Shown here: positions 13,401 to 25,452 of the stretch, one piece after another
Layout of the letters: every line of letters starts with the position of its first letter
Position numbering within the stretch: the stretch's first letter is position 1
Assembly (NCBI GenBank): GCA_020137815.1
Contig: CM035350.1
Span: forward strand, 1,918,335 to 1,982,334
Length of the DNA stretch: 64,000 nt
Source of the DNA: Hormiphora californensis
Taxonomy: Eukaryota > Ctenophora > Tentaculata > Cydippida > Pleurobrachiidae
Reading direction: 5' to 3'
Position numbers and translations under genes: made by a program
Notes under the pieces: generated by a model
Database searches by the model: none
Seen by the model: only the letters and a program-made list of their open reading frames with translations
What the model was told of the DNA's origin: nothing

Positions 13401-16400
13401 TTAGTTGCACACCTCCTGATGGTGATGAGAGTGTTATCCAGACAAGCAACAGACATTGGAAGTACGATAAATCATCTTATGATACGACTACCGAGGTAAC
13501 TTCACATTTTATCCGTTTGGTACATTTGAGTAGCTCACACCGCTGTGAGGGTAGAGCAACATCATATACCCTAATTCTTGGTAGTTCTTGATATTTAGAA
13601 TGTGCATGGCCATGTGCTTTATATCACGGGTGGCTGTGTAAATTCAAAATTGATATTTAGGCACGTGGCGTGGGTTTATACAGAGGCTTGATCTCGGAGG
13701 ATTTGTGATTTTGGATATCAAGATAAATAAGATTCAAGATTCAAAACAAACATTATCCCATTCCAACCAGGGATACGATCTGGGCCAAGAACTCATCTTA
13801 CAATGCCAGGAAGGATATTTCTTCCAGTTCCCGGACGACAGTAAAGTCTCACAAATCTCCGTCGAATGTGATTCGTCCAAACAATGGAAGGTCACCTCAG
13901 ACTCACAATGGAGTTTCCTTGACACCGTCAATTCTCGATGTGTCCGTAAGTGCAGCTCATAACACCCTTTATATTTTACATCTCAGTCAATTATAATTAT
14001 AAACGAAGTGATATGATCAGGAAGCTGCTTCTCTCCAACCTCCATGGTATATCCTGATATATTCCCTGATACATCACACATATCTCCCTCTTCCCAGATG
14101 AAGTGAAGTGCACCCCAAGAACGGGGACAGTTGCTAGTTCCAACCCAGTGTATGTGGGTGATATAGTTACCATCACCCCTACCCCTGGTAACACCCTGTA
14201 CTCAATGTCGGATAAGGGGGAGCTGGTGGAGGTTGAATCTAGCAGTCAGACCGTCAGTTGTCTTGAGACAGGGGAGTTTAGCGAGGATCTGTATGCAGGT
14301 AATTTATATCATGAGGGATAGGGGGGACACCGTTCCAATATGGAGTGACTAGCAAGATTTACAGGAAGGAGGGAATGTAAAGTAAATTACTCTCCACTGT
14401 TTCAGGTACAATGAAGTACCTGACCGTTGTGCTAGAATCAGGGGAGAGTTTTGAGTACCTTGGAGAGAAGGGTACCGTTATAATCGGTCAGCAGGTTGCC
14501 ACAGTTAGCCAGGTGTTTGACTCACTACGGGACTGTCTCTCAGATACCGAACTCCTCGTTCCTACCAGTTCCAAACGGTTCAGGTATGTTTACATTTTGG
14601 AGTGGGAAGATAGGCCCGGTGCTAGTTGAACTAGAAATTTAACTTGTTTATTTGTTGTTACTCAACAAAGTTCAACTGACCTTGATCTTCTAGTAACAAC
14701 TAGTAGAATGGTAGTTCAACTACCATCCTTCAACAACTTTGTTGCAAGGGATGACGTGATAGATGTGGGAGCTACCACTGGCACTTCACCCCCCCCCCCC
14801 CCCCCATGACGTGTGCTCAGTTGTTGTTTTGTGATCTGCAGTTAGTGTGCCACGTCACAATTTATCAATCTCTCTTTAATTCGTTCTCAACCCCCTCCCC
14901 CCTCCCACACAGGCGCCTCTCCGCTAAACGCACCTTGGTTCAAACTAAAGTTCTGGAACTTGGAGACACAGGTGCTGCCCTTGATATGTCCGGGAGCACA
15001 GTTGAGGGATTACCCACTGTCCAGATAGCAAGTGCCACCTATGTTGCTGATGGAATATGTTCAGACATAAACGAGGAAACAAGTAGGGGGTCTTACGATT
15101 GGTCAGGAATGGTATAAAAGACTGCAAATTTGGTGGGCAGACCTGCTTTAGCACATGTGACTGTGATGAGGTAACTGATCAGATGCTAAAGTTTAACTTA
15201 AACAGATATTTAATCTCTCTATTTTAGACCTCGTCAGACAGATACATACAGATAGTATACCGAGGTTCCAACTACGGTTCCGTTTCAGGAGGGCCTATGT
15301 GTTCTTCTGACAGACTATACGGATTGCCAATTTGAATCCGAGACCACCAACAAGATTTCTGATATTGAGAAGAGTAGTGACAGTATGGAGGAGAAGGCCC
15401 AACAACTTGATGAGGCCACTAAGGAACTCAGTGAAGAGACCCTTGATGAAGACGGGTAGGCTCACTATTACCCCCCCCCCCCCTACAACAAACACCGGCC
15501 CCTCCCACATTCCATTATTTGAGAGAAATGAAAACAGGGTCAGACCAATGCCCTAACAGATTCCCCATCCACCGGTTCACGTGGTATTACTACAAACTTG
15601 ACGTGGTTATTACCCCATCTACTTCTAGTTGCTTTACAAAGTTTTCCAATTCATTAAATTTCAGGTATTCGATAAGTGCAACTGTGATTGATAGTATCCT
15701 GTCTGGTATTGACTCTTCAGACAGCCCTACTGAAGTTGCAGATAACATCTTCAATGTGATTGATAGATTTGCCAACGCCAAGAACCTTCTAGCTTACAAG
15801 GATGCCGTAGCGACTGAAAGGTGAGTTTCATAAATCACGTGCTTGTCATATGCCGTCTGGCGGCGCCGAACCCGTGTGATTGTCTCTCCCTCTCACAGTG
15901 AGCACGGGACGGCGCCGCTAGACAGAACATAAGTAAGGCGTCACGGGGGTACTATAACGCGTGATTTTCAGATATTTGACTGCGTTGGATACTGTTCTGG
16001 GGACCCGGGACGCCTCTAAACCGATCACTGGAACGAACATCAAAGGGAAACTGATACCGGACATACCCAAGGATGGACCCATCAAACTGGAGACCACTGC
16101 TGATGGGGCTATCGAGGAGACAGGGGAGGCAGGAGTGAAGAAAGCAGCTGAAATTTCTGTCACCATACCTTCCTCTTTTGCTAATACACTGGGAAACTTG
16201 GGTGAAGATAATAGGTAAATACAGATTCACAACCCTCTAACTTGTATCTTGTTCTGGATCTCTGATTATAATTGGCCTATCCCAGATCCCAGTAGTACTA
16301 CTACTAGAAGTTAGAGTTGTTTTCGTTTGCTTCTTGATAACAAACAACACAATGTTCCCATGGTAACAGCTCGGCATGACCCCCCCCTCCAAGTTGAGAC

Positions 16401-19400
16401 AACTCCCCCTCCTCCAGGTTCTACTTTGTAGTGTTCGAGAAAGACACCTTCTTTACCACAATGGATATGGTGAATGGCAAGGTGGCCCTCCAAAGCAAGG
16501 TCTTCTCAATGGGTATCACTAAGAGGGGCAGTATTAGAAGTATTCAGCCCCGGGTGCAGTTCACAATGAAGAGGAGTCAGGGTGATAATAGTTCCCGGTG
16601 TGTCTACTGGCAGGACAGTACCGATGGAATCAGAGACAGTAAGTTAACACCATGTTGCTGTCTGGCGACTGGCGAACTGGTTCGAACTTCGAACCCGAAC
16701 AGAACGTAGTGTGAGCTATACAGCCATATTGCTGCCTGGTGCCGCCGACTCGATCTGAGCACCCTGGTGCGAGAATCAAAACGGCGCCACCAGACAGCCA
16801 TTTGAAATAAAGACTATGGGTGAGCTATTATACCCATATCGTGGCCCCTCTGTGGCATGGTCCACTCTGACCATGTCCCTCTCTCTCTCTCTCTCCAGGG
16901 AGTATAATGGATGTAACGACAGTGTCAGTGACGGCTGATGAGGTGGTATGTGAGACAGATCACATGACAAGCTTTGCCATTCTGATGAGCAGTGAGCCAC
17001 TGCCCGAGGTCCATGAAAACATACTACGGGGTATCACCTATGTGCTGTGCAGTCTATCAATCATTGGACTCCTAATGTCCCTTATCGGACTATCTGTCTT
17101 CAGGTATAACTAACAAGGCTTGATTCAAATTCTTATAGTTGTAAGAGGAGGCTTATACTTAGGATTTACAACCGGAATTGGCTTGCCTCTAGTGACTTCT
17201 AGGTTTGACCAAATATCGACACGTTTTGACAGGCTTAGTCCCGCTGAAGGGGTGGGTGATCGTGTAGCTTCCTTACCCCGGCCTGGGACCACATTTTGAT
17301 ATTCCCACGCGTGTTTCAGAGTTATCAGAAAGCCGGTAGCCACCAAGGTTCATATCAACCTCAGTGCGGCCCTTCTTATGGGTAACCTCGTCTTCCTAAT
17401 TGGGGTAGATCAGGTAATAATAACACATAATATGCAAAGCGAAAATAGGTGGCAATGGTACTCCAAACATTGCGGGGACCGGGGATCTTCCTCTTTTTAA
17501 CACTAGATAATGATTTCCAGCTAACAGTACCTTTTCATTATCTCCCCTAGACTGGTGGAGAGAATGGTAGTCCGATACCCTGTCTAATCTCTGGGATCCT
17601 AACCCACTACTTCCTACTTGCTGCTTTCTTCTGGATGGCGGTAGAGGGTATCCACCTCTACGTGATGATAGTCCGGGTATTTGGACACCTCAGTACGGGC
17701 TTCCTTATCAAGTGTGCAGTGGCAAGTTGGGGCATGCCTCTTGTCATTGTGGCTGCCACTCTGGGATGGGACATGAATAACTATAACACCACTGAATTGT
17801 AAGTTATTGGGCTTGTTCGACTAGCTGGTAGAAAGGGTTTAGCAGGATTTTCTATTCGATGTTGGTTCCATGTGTTGTGTGTAACCAATGTTGTATAACC
17901 CGTGTGTGTAACCCGTGTGTGTAACCCATGTTATGTAACCCATGTTGTGTGACCCATGTTGTGTAACCCATGTTGTGTGACCCATGTTGTGTAACCCATG
18001 TTGTGTAACCCCTAATATCATAACCCCTCACCCGCAGTTGCTGGTTGAACAGGACACCCATGATAGCAATGTTCCTTTCTCCCGTTATGATAATCATCAT
18101 GATCAACACTTGGCTTTTTGTCAGGGTCACCCAGGAGGTAAGACAACAGCTCCAAGTATACCCCCCCCCCTGATCGGGTCGGCGCCGGCAGACAGCTGAT
18201 AGCAAATATATCCGCTTCAAAACTAACCCGTGCCTAACCCAAGTTCCCAATCACCATGATATACATGTCCCCTCTTGTCATACTCAACACCCCCCCCCCC
18301 TTCCCTCTCAGATCAGCAAGTCTCAGAACAGGATTCGAAACGAGAACATGCCCAGCACCCACTGCCGAGCCCTGGATATTAGGCAGCAGCTCACCAAAGT
18401 TAGGGCCTCCATCTCAATAATGGTCCTTCTTGGTCTAACTTGGATAACAGGACCTCTCATGCTAATTGATGTTAGTGAGATTCTAGACACATTCCCCCTT
18501 GCTTCAGTTAGATTCAGATCTATCAGTATCTTCTTCTGCTTCAGCCCAACATTGAACTTTGAAGTTAGATAATCTAGCACTAATATAACAATACCTCTAT
18601 CATGGCTTTGTAACACCCATATAACACCCATATAACACCCCCTATAACACCCATATGATAACGCCCCCGCAATCTCAGATGTTACCGATGTCAGTGAAGC
18701 TAGCAATCTCATACCTGTTCACAGTCTGTAATTCCATCCAGGGATTCCTATTCTTCTTCTTTCACTGCGCTATCAAAACAGACGTCAAGGAACGCTGGAA
18801 AACCTACCTGGGTGAGTTTTAGTAGGGAGATCGTGGTGAGATATTGGATAAATGGGGTGAGGTGGGATTTGGGCTCAGGATCTAGATGTCACAGGTGACA
18901 CGGTTATTATATCACGAGAGTGAGCTTGTTACATGTTAAGTGTTAGGATCCTGCTACAGGTGGGGTCGGATCGGGGCGGCAGATAAATTATATCACTTTA
19001 AAGTGCACCTGTCAGTGTTACAGATCATTAGTTAGAGAAGGAGAGACTCTCTCAGAGAGGGAGAAAGAGAGAAAGGGAGAGTCATAGGAGAGAGAATACA
19101 AAATTAAAATATAGACGATGTTGAAATCATATTTACAGATTCCTGTAGGGTGGGGTTAATAGTGTGAATCGTAAATAATATGCCATATAATAATAGAGGA
19201 ACACATTCTGATAATTCAACACCTTTGAAACCTGTTGATCTCACACCTCCCCCTTCGTCAGGTTTCGATCTCTCTCAATCGAAGATGACAAGTTTCAGCA
19301 AATCTCAATACGAGCAGCAGCAGCTGAGGAGTAGGAATAGGATATTATCTAATGCTGTAGTGTCATCCAAACCAAAGAGCCCCGAGTTTCATAAACTGGG

Positions 19401-19811
19401 TAAGTTGTAATGGTGATGTTAGAGGGAATCTAGGGTTGGTAACGTGCAGTTCCCCTTCCTCGGCCCGAACAGCCTTGAGAAGGAACCACGTTACCAGTTC
19501 TAGGGAGAGAATGTATGGTCCACCATTACCACTTTTAAAACTTATCTGAATATAACTCAAGCTGTTTTCCCAAAGCTGAATAGTAATTGTTCCAACCAAA
19601 AGTACACATGTAACAGTAACAAAATATAGTAAACAAACACACTCTCCTCCCAGGTGACAGTGTAGCCAGTTCTCTGAACAAGTCTCTGGTGTCCTTCAAG
19701 CCAACACGGGCTAACAAAGTAAAGCCAGGGAGCGCCAGCAGTGCGGGATCAAGGGGGACCCGTGCGGAGTCACCCGAATACGACAGTGATCTTAATATCA
19801 TGGACTTTTGA
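13401..19811 (+). CDS. Adhesion G-protein-coupled receptor (sushi, GAIN/GPS, seven-helix)
   Basis: Cell-surface receptor, probably self-cleaved at the GPS. Exons: 13401-13495, about 13723-13945, 14098-14298, 14406-14583, 14913-about 15170, about 15228-15455, 15665-15820, 15972-16214, 16418-16638, 16899-17103, 17320-17413, 17551-17798, 18038-18137, 18312-18470, 18679-18811, 19199-19399, 19654-19811. The first two exons form a sushi-like domain (LILQCQEGYFF, VECDSSKQW, SRCV). The exons from 15665 to 16899 match a GAIN domain ending in the GPS: RCVYWQD, then CETDHMTSFAILM, with cleavage expected between M and T. Helices follow: TM1 in the 16899 exon, TM3-4 in the 17551 exon, TM6 as SISIMVLLGLTWITGPL, TM7 as VCNSIQGFLFFFFHC. 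The tail ends NIMDF, with AATAAA at 19816. Phases agree except between 14913 and 15455, where two compensating one-base shifts are needed. The signal-peptide exon was not found, and the weak 19199 acceptor was chosen by phase. Confidence 0.88.
15853..15927. repeat. Short inverted-repeat element, GTCTGGCGGCGCC family
   Basis: CCGTCTGGCGGCGCCGAACCC faces a complementary GGGACGGCGCCGCTAGACAG inside a 151-bp GPCR intron. It occupies half of that intron. Confidence 0.6.
16656..16800. repeat. Short inverted-repeat element, GTCTGGCGGCGCC family
   Basis: Begins GCTGTCTGGCGA and ends GGCGCCACCAGACAGCC, in the intron just before the GPS-TM1 exon. It is longer than its relatives and may hold two overlapping copies. 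Confidence 0.5.
17143..17240. mobile_element. Solo end of the palindromic element family
   Basis: About 95 bp matching the right end of the palindrome at 27805-29865: a copy of TACAACCGGAATTGGCTTGC, then CTCTAGTGA and CACGTTTTGACAGGC. It lies in the GPCR intron between TM1 and TM2. Only one arm end is present, so it is a truncated or recombined copy. Confidence 0.6.
17880..18012. repeat. Tandem repeat, 16-bp unit GTAACCCATGTTGTGT
   Basis: Seven or so imperfect units in a GPCR intron. A second intron-borne array of ATAACACCC units lies at 18608-18660. Both are non-coding. Confidence 0.8.
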
Positions 19812-19815
19812 GGGA

Positions 19816-19821
19816 AATAAA
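19816..19821 (+). terminator. Polyadenylation signal AATAAA of the GPCR
   Basis: Canonical AATAAA five bases after the stop codon. The next gene converges and ends only 238 bp further on. Confidence 0.6.
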
Positions 19822-20049
19822 GACAATAGTAATTAGAATGAGTGTGTTAAAGGCGTGTTGTTAGAGTGTCGATATAATACATAGTGTGCATCAATAGATC
19901 AGTGAGAAGATATCCAGAGTGAAAAGTTTATTTAGTGGTGTGTTGTAGCCTCTGACACAGTTTTTAGAGAAAAAAAATATCAGTTATTTTCCTTCTCTTC
20001 TCCCTGACAGTTACATATTTTGTAGAAATCCGTTATCCTTAGCTCCTCT

Positions 20050-21464
20050 CTATTCCTTGACAAGGCTATTTGAGGGTACCAGCGTGGGGCTGTCCTTTTG
20101 TCGCATGTCCGAGGTTATTCCCTGAAAGCAGAACGGGATACGTTATTGTTGGGAATTATGAAACATGATGGCCCATCTTTGAGGTCAAACCTCCTTCAGC
20201 CCTTCAGTTTTCATTTCTGAGTCAAATCCATAAAAAAAGGTCGAACACACACTAGACAGTTGGGGCTTCCAGGGGGAAAAGTTACACCTACAAATAAGAC
20301 AACTTACCCGTGGTTTTCGGTTGATATGCTTCTTCCTGCCCCGCAACAAACAGTCCATGTAACCCTGGTAACCGAGACCTGCTCGAAGGGGGTCGTCCCC
20401 GTCCCACAACTCGAACCCTCCACCGCCTCCACGGGGACTGGTTGCCTTATAACTCAGGATAGTCTCTGTAAGGACCATACCGGGATTTCAGTGGCTTCCA
20501 ACTCCTCCTGTGTAATTTAAATAGAGAGTTAAACAGAGAGATAGTTAAACTCAAAAAGTTTTAAAAAGATGTGAGATCAATCTAACATAGCGAACTGTGT
20601 GAAACTGAAATTGTTTGAATCTGTGTATCCATGTCACACCTGTCTACAGGAGGACCGGGCCCAACTGTACACATCAGACATGTAGGACCGATCCCTGAAG
20701 TCCTCAAGGGGGGCACGGGGTTGTTGTCTGCACGGCGAAGATGGTAGAGACCCTGTGGTGCAACTGCTGCCCTCTGAGAATGGTCTGATTTCGGGCCGAG
20801 AGGGCTGGCTGCAGGGAGAGGGTGGGGTGAGAGAGGGCTGGTTGCAGGGAGAGGGACGAGGGTGGTGCAGGGTGAGATAAAAAATCATACTAGGAGTGAA
20901 TAAATTGGGCTAGAACTAATTTGGATATGTTTGGGGATGGACATGCCTTTGCAATTGTTGCCCAATTGGAAGATTGAAGACTGGTAATTACTAATTTGAG
21001 ATGGTGTTTTGTTTAGATTGGAGAACTTCAAGTCTTTGCTATTTGTTCCTACCGGCGATAACTAGTTCTGAAGAGCCTGGAGCTGGGTTGTCTAGTTTCA
21101 TCCCCCACCATACCACCACGACTCCTCATATCTTTACTGCTGGCCGGGGCTGTCTTCCTCCCGTCTCTTAGCTTCAAATCCTGGAGGGGGATATTGATAC
21201 TACAAAGAAAATCAACAAGTAGTATGTGTTTTTGACCAATATCGGCCTCCCCCCCCCAATATCATGCTTGCAGCTAGGTATAAAAATCCCCAAATTTTCG
21301 GGACATAGTTATATGGACTCAAAAGGTTAAATAGTAGACCTTGCTGATGCTGACAGTGATGGTGCTGTTGGCTCTGGGTACCATGCTGAGTCTGCTAGAG
21401 GGGCACGAGCTGACCCCTCCCAGGTGCCGGGCTGTGGCCGTTGTGGTATCTGAGAACATTACTG
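20050..21464 (-). CDS. Unidentified protein, 3' exons (low-complexity tail)
   Basis: Not recognised. Five minus-strand exons: 21464-21340, 21180-21053, 20808-20640, 20507-20308 and 20121-20050. The first three joins are phase-consistent with no stop over about 140 codons. They encode RANSTITVSISK, then a basic DLKLRDGRKTAPASSKD, then a Ser/Pro/Arg-rich stretch ending YSWARSSC. The fourth exon enters as EELEATEIPVWSLQ. To continue it needs one more base, after which it reads through a glycine run (SPRGGGGGFELWDGDD) into GRKKHINRKPR. The last exon reads GITSDMRQK and ends SNSLVKE. The missing base may be an assembly error or a real frameshift. The composition suggests a cytoplasmic tail, but no domain is visible. 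It converges with the GPCR, 238 bp between stop codons. Upstream exons were not found. Confidence 0.55.
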
Positions 21465-22150
21465 CTGCAAGGGGCAAGGGTTTTAGTGACTGGGTATAAT
21501 TGATAGCTTGCTACAAGTATACAGCTGGTTAGAAACAACACAAAACAGTACTTAATAGACATACGCATAGCATAACATAGGGGGGGCTAAAACATACTCC
21601 ACAGCGTGTGTTCCAACTGTTCTACGGCGATAACTAGTCTGAAGAGCTGGAGTGGGTTGTCTAGTTTCATCCCCCACCTACCACCACGACTCCTCATATC
21701 TTTACTGCTGGCCGGGGCTGTCTTCCTCCCGTCTCTTAGCTTCAAATCCTGGAGGGGGAATATTGATTCAACAAAGAACATCAACAAGTAGTTTTTGACG
21801 AATCATACTTGCAGCTATAACAAATCCCCAATTTTTCGGGACATATAGTTATATAGACTCAAAGGGTTAAATAGTAGACCTTGCTGATGCTGACGGTGAT
21901 GGTGCTGTTGGCTCTGGGTACCATACTGAGTCTGCTAGAGGGGCACGAGCTGACCCCTCCCAGGTGCCGGGGCTGTGGCCCGTTGTGGTTTATCTTGTAG
22001 ACCATCTACTGCTGCAAGGGGCAAGGGGTTTTAGTGGACTGGGTATTAATTTGAATAGCTTGGCATACAAAGATAGAATACAAAGACAGTGGTTAGAAAC
22101 TATAACAAAAGCAGTAGCTTTAATAGGACTACGTCATTGCATAAGCATGA
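21040..22150. repeat. Imperfect tandem duplication of about 550 bp
   Basis: The block at about 21050-21575 recurs at about 21620-22150 in the same order, including two exons of the minus-strand gene and their introns. Differences are mostly single-base insertions and deletions, in both directions, rather than substitutions. Confidence 0.85.
21620..22006 (-). pseudogene. Broken second copy of two exons
   Basis: Copies of the exons at 21340-21464 and 21053-21180. The first exon copy carries insertions that bring an early stop in the expected phase. The second has lost single bases at several places, changing the frame after RSRGG. The splice acceptor (ccccctccag) survives, but the donor is altered. 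Either a decayed duplicate or an assembly artefact. Confidence 0.6.
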
Positions 22151-23027
22151 GTTTCCATAACAACAAGAACTGTCTACAACTGCTGTCTCTATCTCAACTT
22201 CTCTAGCTCAACGTCTCATTCTGATTCTCTATCTTTTTATTCCCTCTTCTATCTCAGTCTCATTATTATATTTTTGTGGCCTACTGAATACCAGAAAATG
22301 AACGCATGCCTGATATTAATCAACGAAAATTAAACTTCACTAGGCAGCACAAGACACGCACCGAGAGATAGGCTCAGAATGAAGATAGAGAGAGGGATCA
22401 GAGGGGGAGAGAGAGAGTGAGAGGGAGAAACAGAGAGAAAGAGTGAGAGAGAAAGCAGCCACTAACGAGAGAAGATCAAAACATGCTGAGTGTGCATGGG
22501 AGTGTGTACATAATATATTCTGTGTTGTTGTGACAGATCAGGCAATTTCTATTCACCAACAAGCATTACTAGAGAGGGAGCAACAAAGAGAAAAACACCA
22601 AACTACACAATATATCGCTAAAAAGACCCCATGCAAAGCCATCAAAAACCTAGAGCCCACCTAGAGACAGGAGGTAACATTGTAAAGATTTGAAACTCAA
22701 ATTTGAGAATCAAATCTTTGGTGCATCAATTTGAAAGTGAAACAGGTAGTTAATTTTTCTTAAATCCAACAAGGGGGATGAATCATCATCCAATATCAAG
22801 TTGAGTAGAGCTGCAGAAGATGATGCATCATCTTTCTATATAATACTGTGGAGGAGTGTTAACGCTGTAAAATGATCCAACACGTGACACTGTTAAAAGT
22901 AGTGTGCTCCAGAATCATATAAATGGAGAAAAACGTGGGGGGACGATGGAAAGCAGCAGATTTATGTGGTATGGACAGAGAAATCAGAAACATGATAGAG
23001 AGAGAGAGGGTGAGAGAGAGAGAGATC

Positions 23028-23082
<55 letters not shown>

Positions 23083-24155
23083 TGAGAGAGAGAGAGATAG
23101 AAAGAGATAGAAAGAGAGATAGATAGTAGTGCTCTGGAAATGATAGTTGTGTAAAAGTTCTGATCATGCAGCCATGGTAAAACTAAACACGAGGGGGGTT
23201 GTGGTTAGAACATGTTTCTCTCTCTATCTCTCTTTCTCTATCTCTTTGAATGATATCGTGCCAGAGAGATACTGTAAAGGAGAAATGGAAGTAGAGACCG
23301 ATACTGTTTTGGAGACGATCTTGCGGCTAACAAAGATGTTTCTTTTGAAAGAGAAACAATTTTCAAGTTGCTAACTATATAGAGACACGGGGGTACTTAT
23401 CATATAATGGCCATACTAGAATATCAATAATGAACATAATATCATGCTTCCGAGTCACTCAAACTTAGGACTCTCATTTCTCTCTTTTCTGTCTCTCCCT
23501 ATCTCTCCCTCTCTCTCTTTCTCTCAACAAGTCACAGGCTCAATCTCACTTTTCCTCATGAATTTCCCCCGGGGAGCATTTTGGGTGACCATAGCAACGA
23601 TATATGTGACTTGGTGTGAGTTCTGTAACTCAACACATACACCCATGCAGTTTTCGAATAAGATTATTAGAACTCTCTCTCTATCTTCCCGTTTCCCTCT
23701 CTTCCTCCCTCCCTCATCTCTCTGAGTCTTGTCTGGGACATGTAGCACGATGAAAATAATACGCTAATTCGTTATGTTGTACAAAAAAAGTATTGTTCAA
23801 TCGTTACAATCACACGTCAATCGAATGAACACTCATTATCAGTTCTGTCTAGTCAGTCCCTCTCCCATTCAACTCCATTAGGTTGTGTCATGAGTTAGTT
23901 CATCGTTCAGTCATTCACACAAATCCAGTCTGTCGCTTGTCAGTCAGTCAGTCAGTCAGTTTTTGGAAAGGTTTTATTTTTGCCTGTCAAAAGAATAAGT
24001 CAATCATTCTGTCAGACATCGCCCTGACGTTTACTCGCACACCTCGCACTCAGAAGAGCGGAGCGAGGAGAGTAGTGAGTCAGATATGGCGCTGAGGGCA
24101 ACTTTTATACTCTTCCCAGTCCCACTCCCCATGTGATAGAGTTGATTACTACTAC
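22151..24155. other. No gene supported
   Basis: Contains an interrupted GA tract (about 22997-23130) and a perfect RFX-type X-box, GTGACCATAGCAAC, at 23585-23598. The minus-strand gene that ends at 20050 must start somewhere above 21464, but no further exon was recognised. Confidence 0.5.
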
Positions 24156-25452
24156 TTACAGGTGACTCATGAGGAACTCCCTAAATTCATCCAGGGTAAT
24201 AGTACCACCACCATCTTCATCATAAGTTGCAAAGGCCTCATCATAAACAAAGTCAGGGATAATATCAGGCTGGAGACCACACTGTTGCAGAATGTAACCT
24301 GGTGATGGGATACATTATAACATGAGTCCGCAAAGAAAAAAAAACTGGGTTTTCACAGAGCACAGACCCAAGTTTCATTCACTATTCTTGGCGAGTTAAG
24401 ATTCACTAACTGCCTAAAATTAGATACTAAGGATGTATATTAATTAGGTTAATTACCAGTTAATTTAGTACACTCCTCCTTATCCAATTCATTAGATCCA
24501 TCATCATCAAACTTCCTAAACATCTGATCGATCTTTTCAGCCGTTCTCCTGTCTAGGGTTGTGGGGATTGGGAGACGGATACAGAGAAATAGGGAAAACT
24601 AGAGAGAAGTAGGGAAAACTAGAGAGAAACGGGGAAAACTAGAGAGAATGTACAATGAACGCGTCCACCATTATAGTCAGGAGGCCATACCAGCAAGATG
24701 AGATGACATGATCTCTTCCAGATTGTGACATTTAACAGCCGCTGATTTCTTCTTCTTTGCTTTCTCTGGTTTACCGCTGAATGGAGATTCACTTCTAGTT
24801 GGTTCTGTTTTGTTTCGACGCGGTTGAGGCCCTGCCCTGGAATACAGGCATTAACTAAATCGGTATCTTGGTACCGATTTATTAGAGTAAACGAAATAAT
24901 CTACCAAAAAAATACATCACACTCAGCCATTGTGTAATGTTTCACTTACCTAGCACCATTTCTGCTTCTCTCCTTATCAGGAATTTTACCACCCGCAGCA
25001 GGTTTATTGGTGGTGGTGGTGGCAGCAGGTTTGTCCTCGTCTGGTTTGGACTGAAGGGGTGTCGAGGTTATCTCCTCCACCTTCACCCCATCATCACGGG
25101 GAGTGTGGTCAAATGATCCAGCCTCTGGGAGATCCGGCCAGTCGGTGGTCATCTTGGGCATGTCTATCTTGGGCAGCGACATGTCCATTTTGGGCAGCGA
25201 CATGTCCATTTTGGGCAGAGACATGTCCATATTGGGAATACTGGTATTGTTGTTGCTATTGTTAGTGTTGTTGTTGTTGGATGTTGGAAGTCGTGTGGTA
25301 CTCTCTCCACCAAGTCCTGTCAGTCTGTGTCGGGTAGGCGGGCACCCACAGTAGCTACACTTGGAGTTCTTGCCCTTCACAGGAGCCTCATAGTCGGAGC
25401 AGTCACATGTGGCACATTGGCCACGATCCTTTCCTCTCTTGTCTTGGCCCAT
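24156..25452 (-). CDS. Two-EF-hand protein with N-terminal cysteine-rich motif
   Basis: Complete gene of about 295 residues, predicted calcium-binding. Exons 25452-24950, 24836-24691, 24552-24457 and 24298-24156; all three junctions keep phase, and the start is the first ATG. Residues 13-45 form a compact cysteine/histidine motif, CATCDC, then SKCSYCGCPPTRH, that looks metal-binding. Next come an asparagine-rich spacer, four tandem copies of a seven-residue MDMSLPK-type unit, and an acidic/Pro/Thr linker. A lysine cluster (KAKKKK) precedes the calcium modules. EF-hand 1 is FRKFDDDGSNELDKEECTKL and EF-hand 2 is FATYDEDGGGTITLDEF, both with acidic residues at loop positions 1, 3 and 12. The protein ends FLMSHL. 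I do not know this domain combination. It is divergent from the endophilin-B gene, 485 bp between start codons. Confidence 0.85.
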
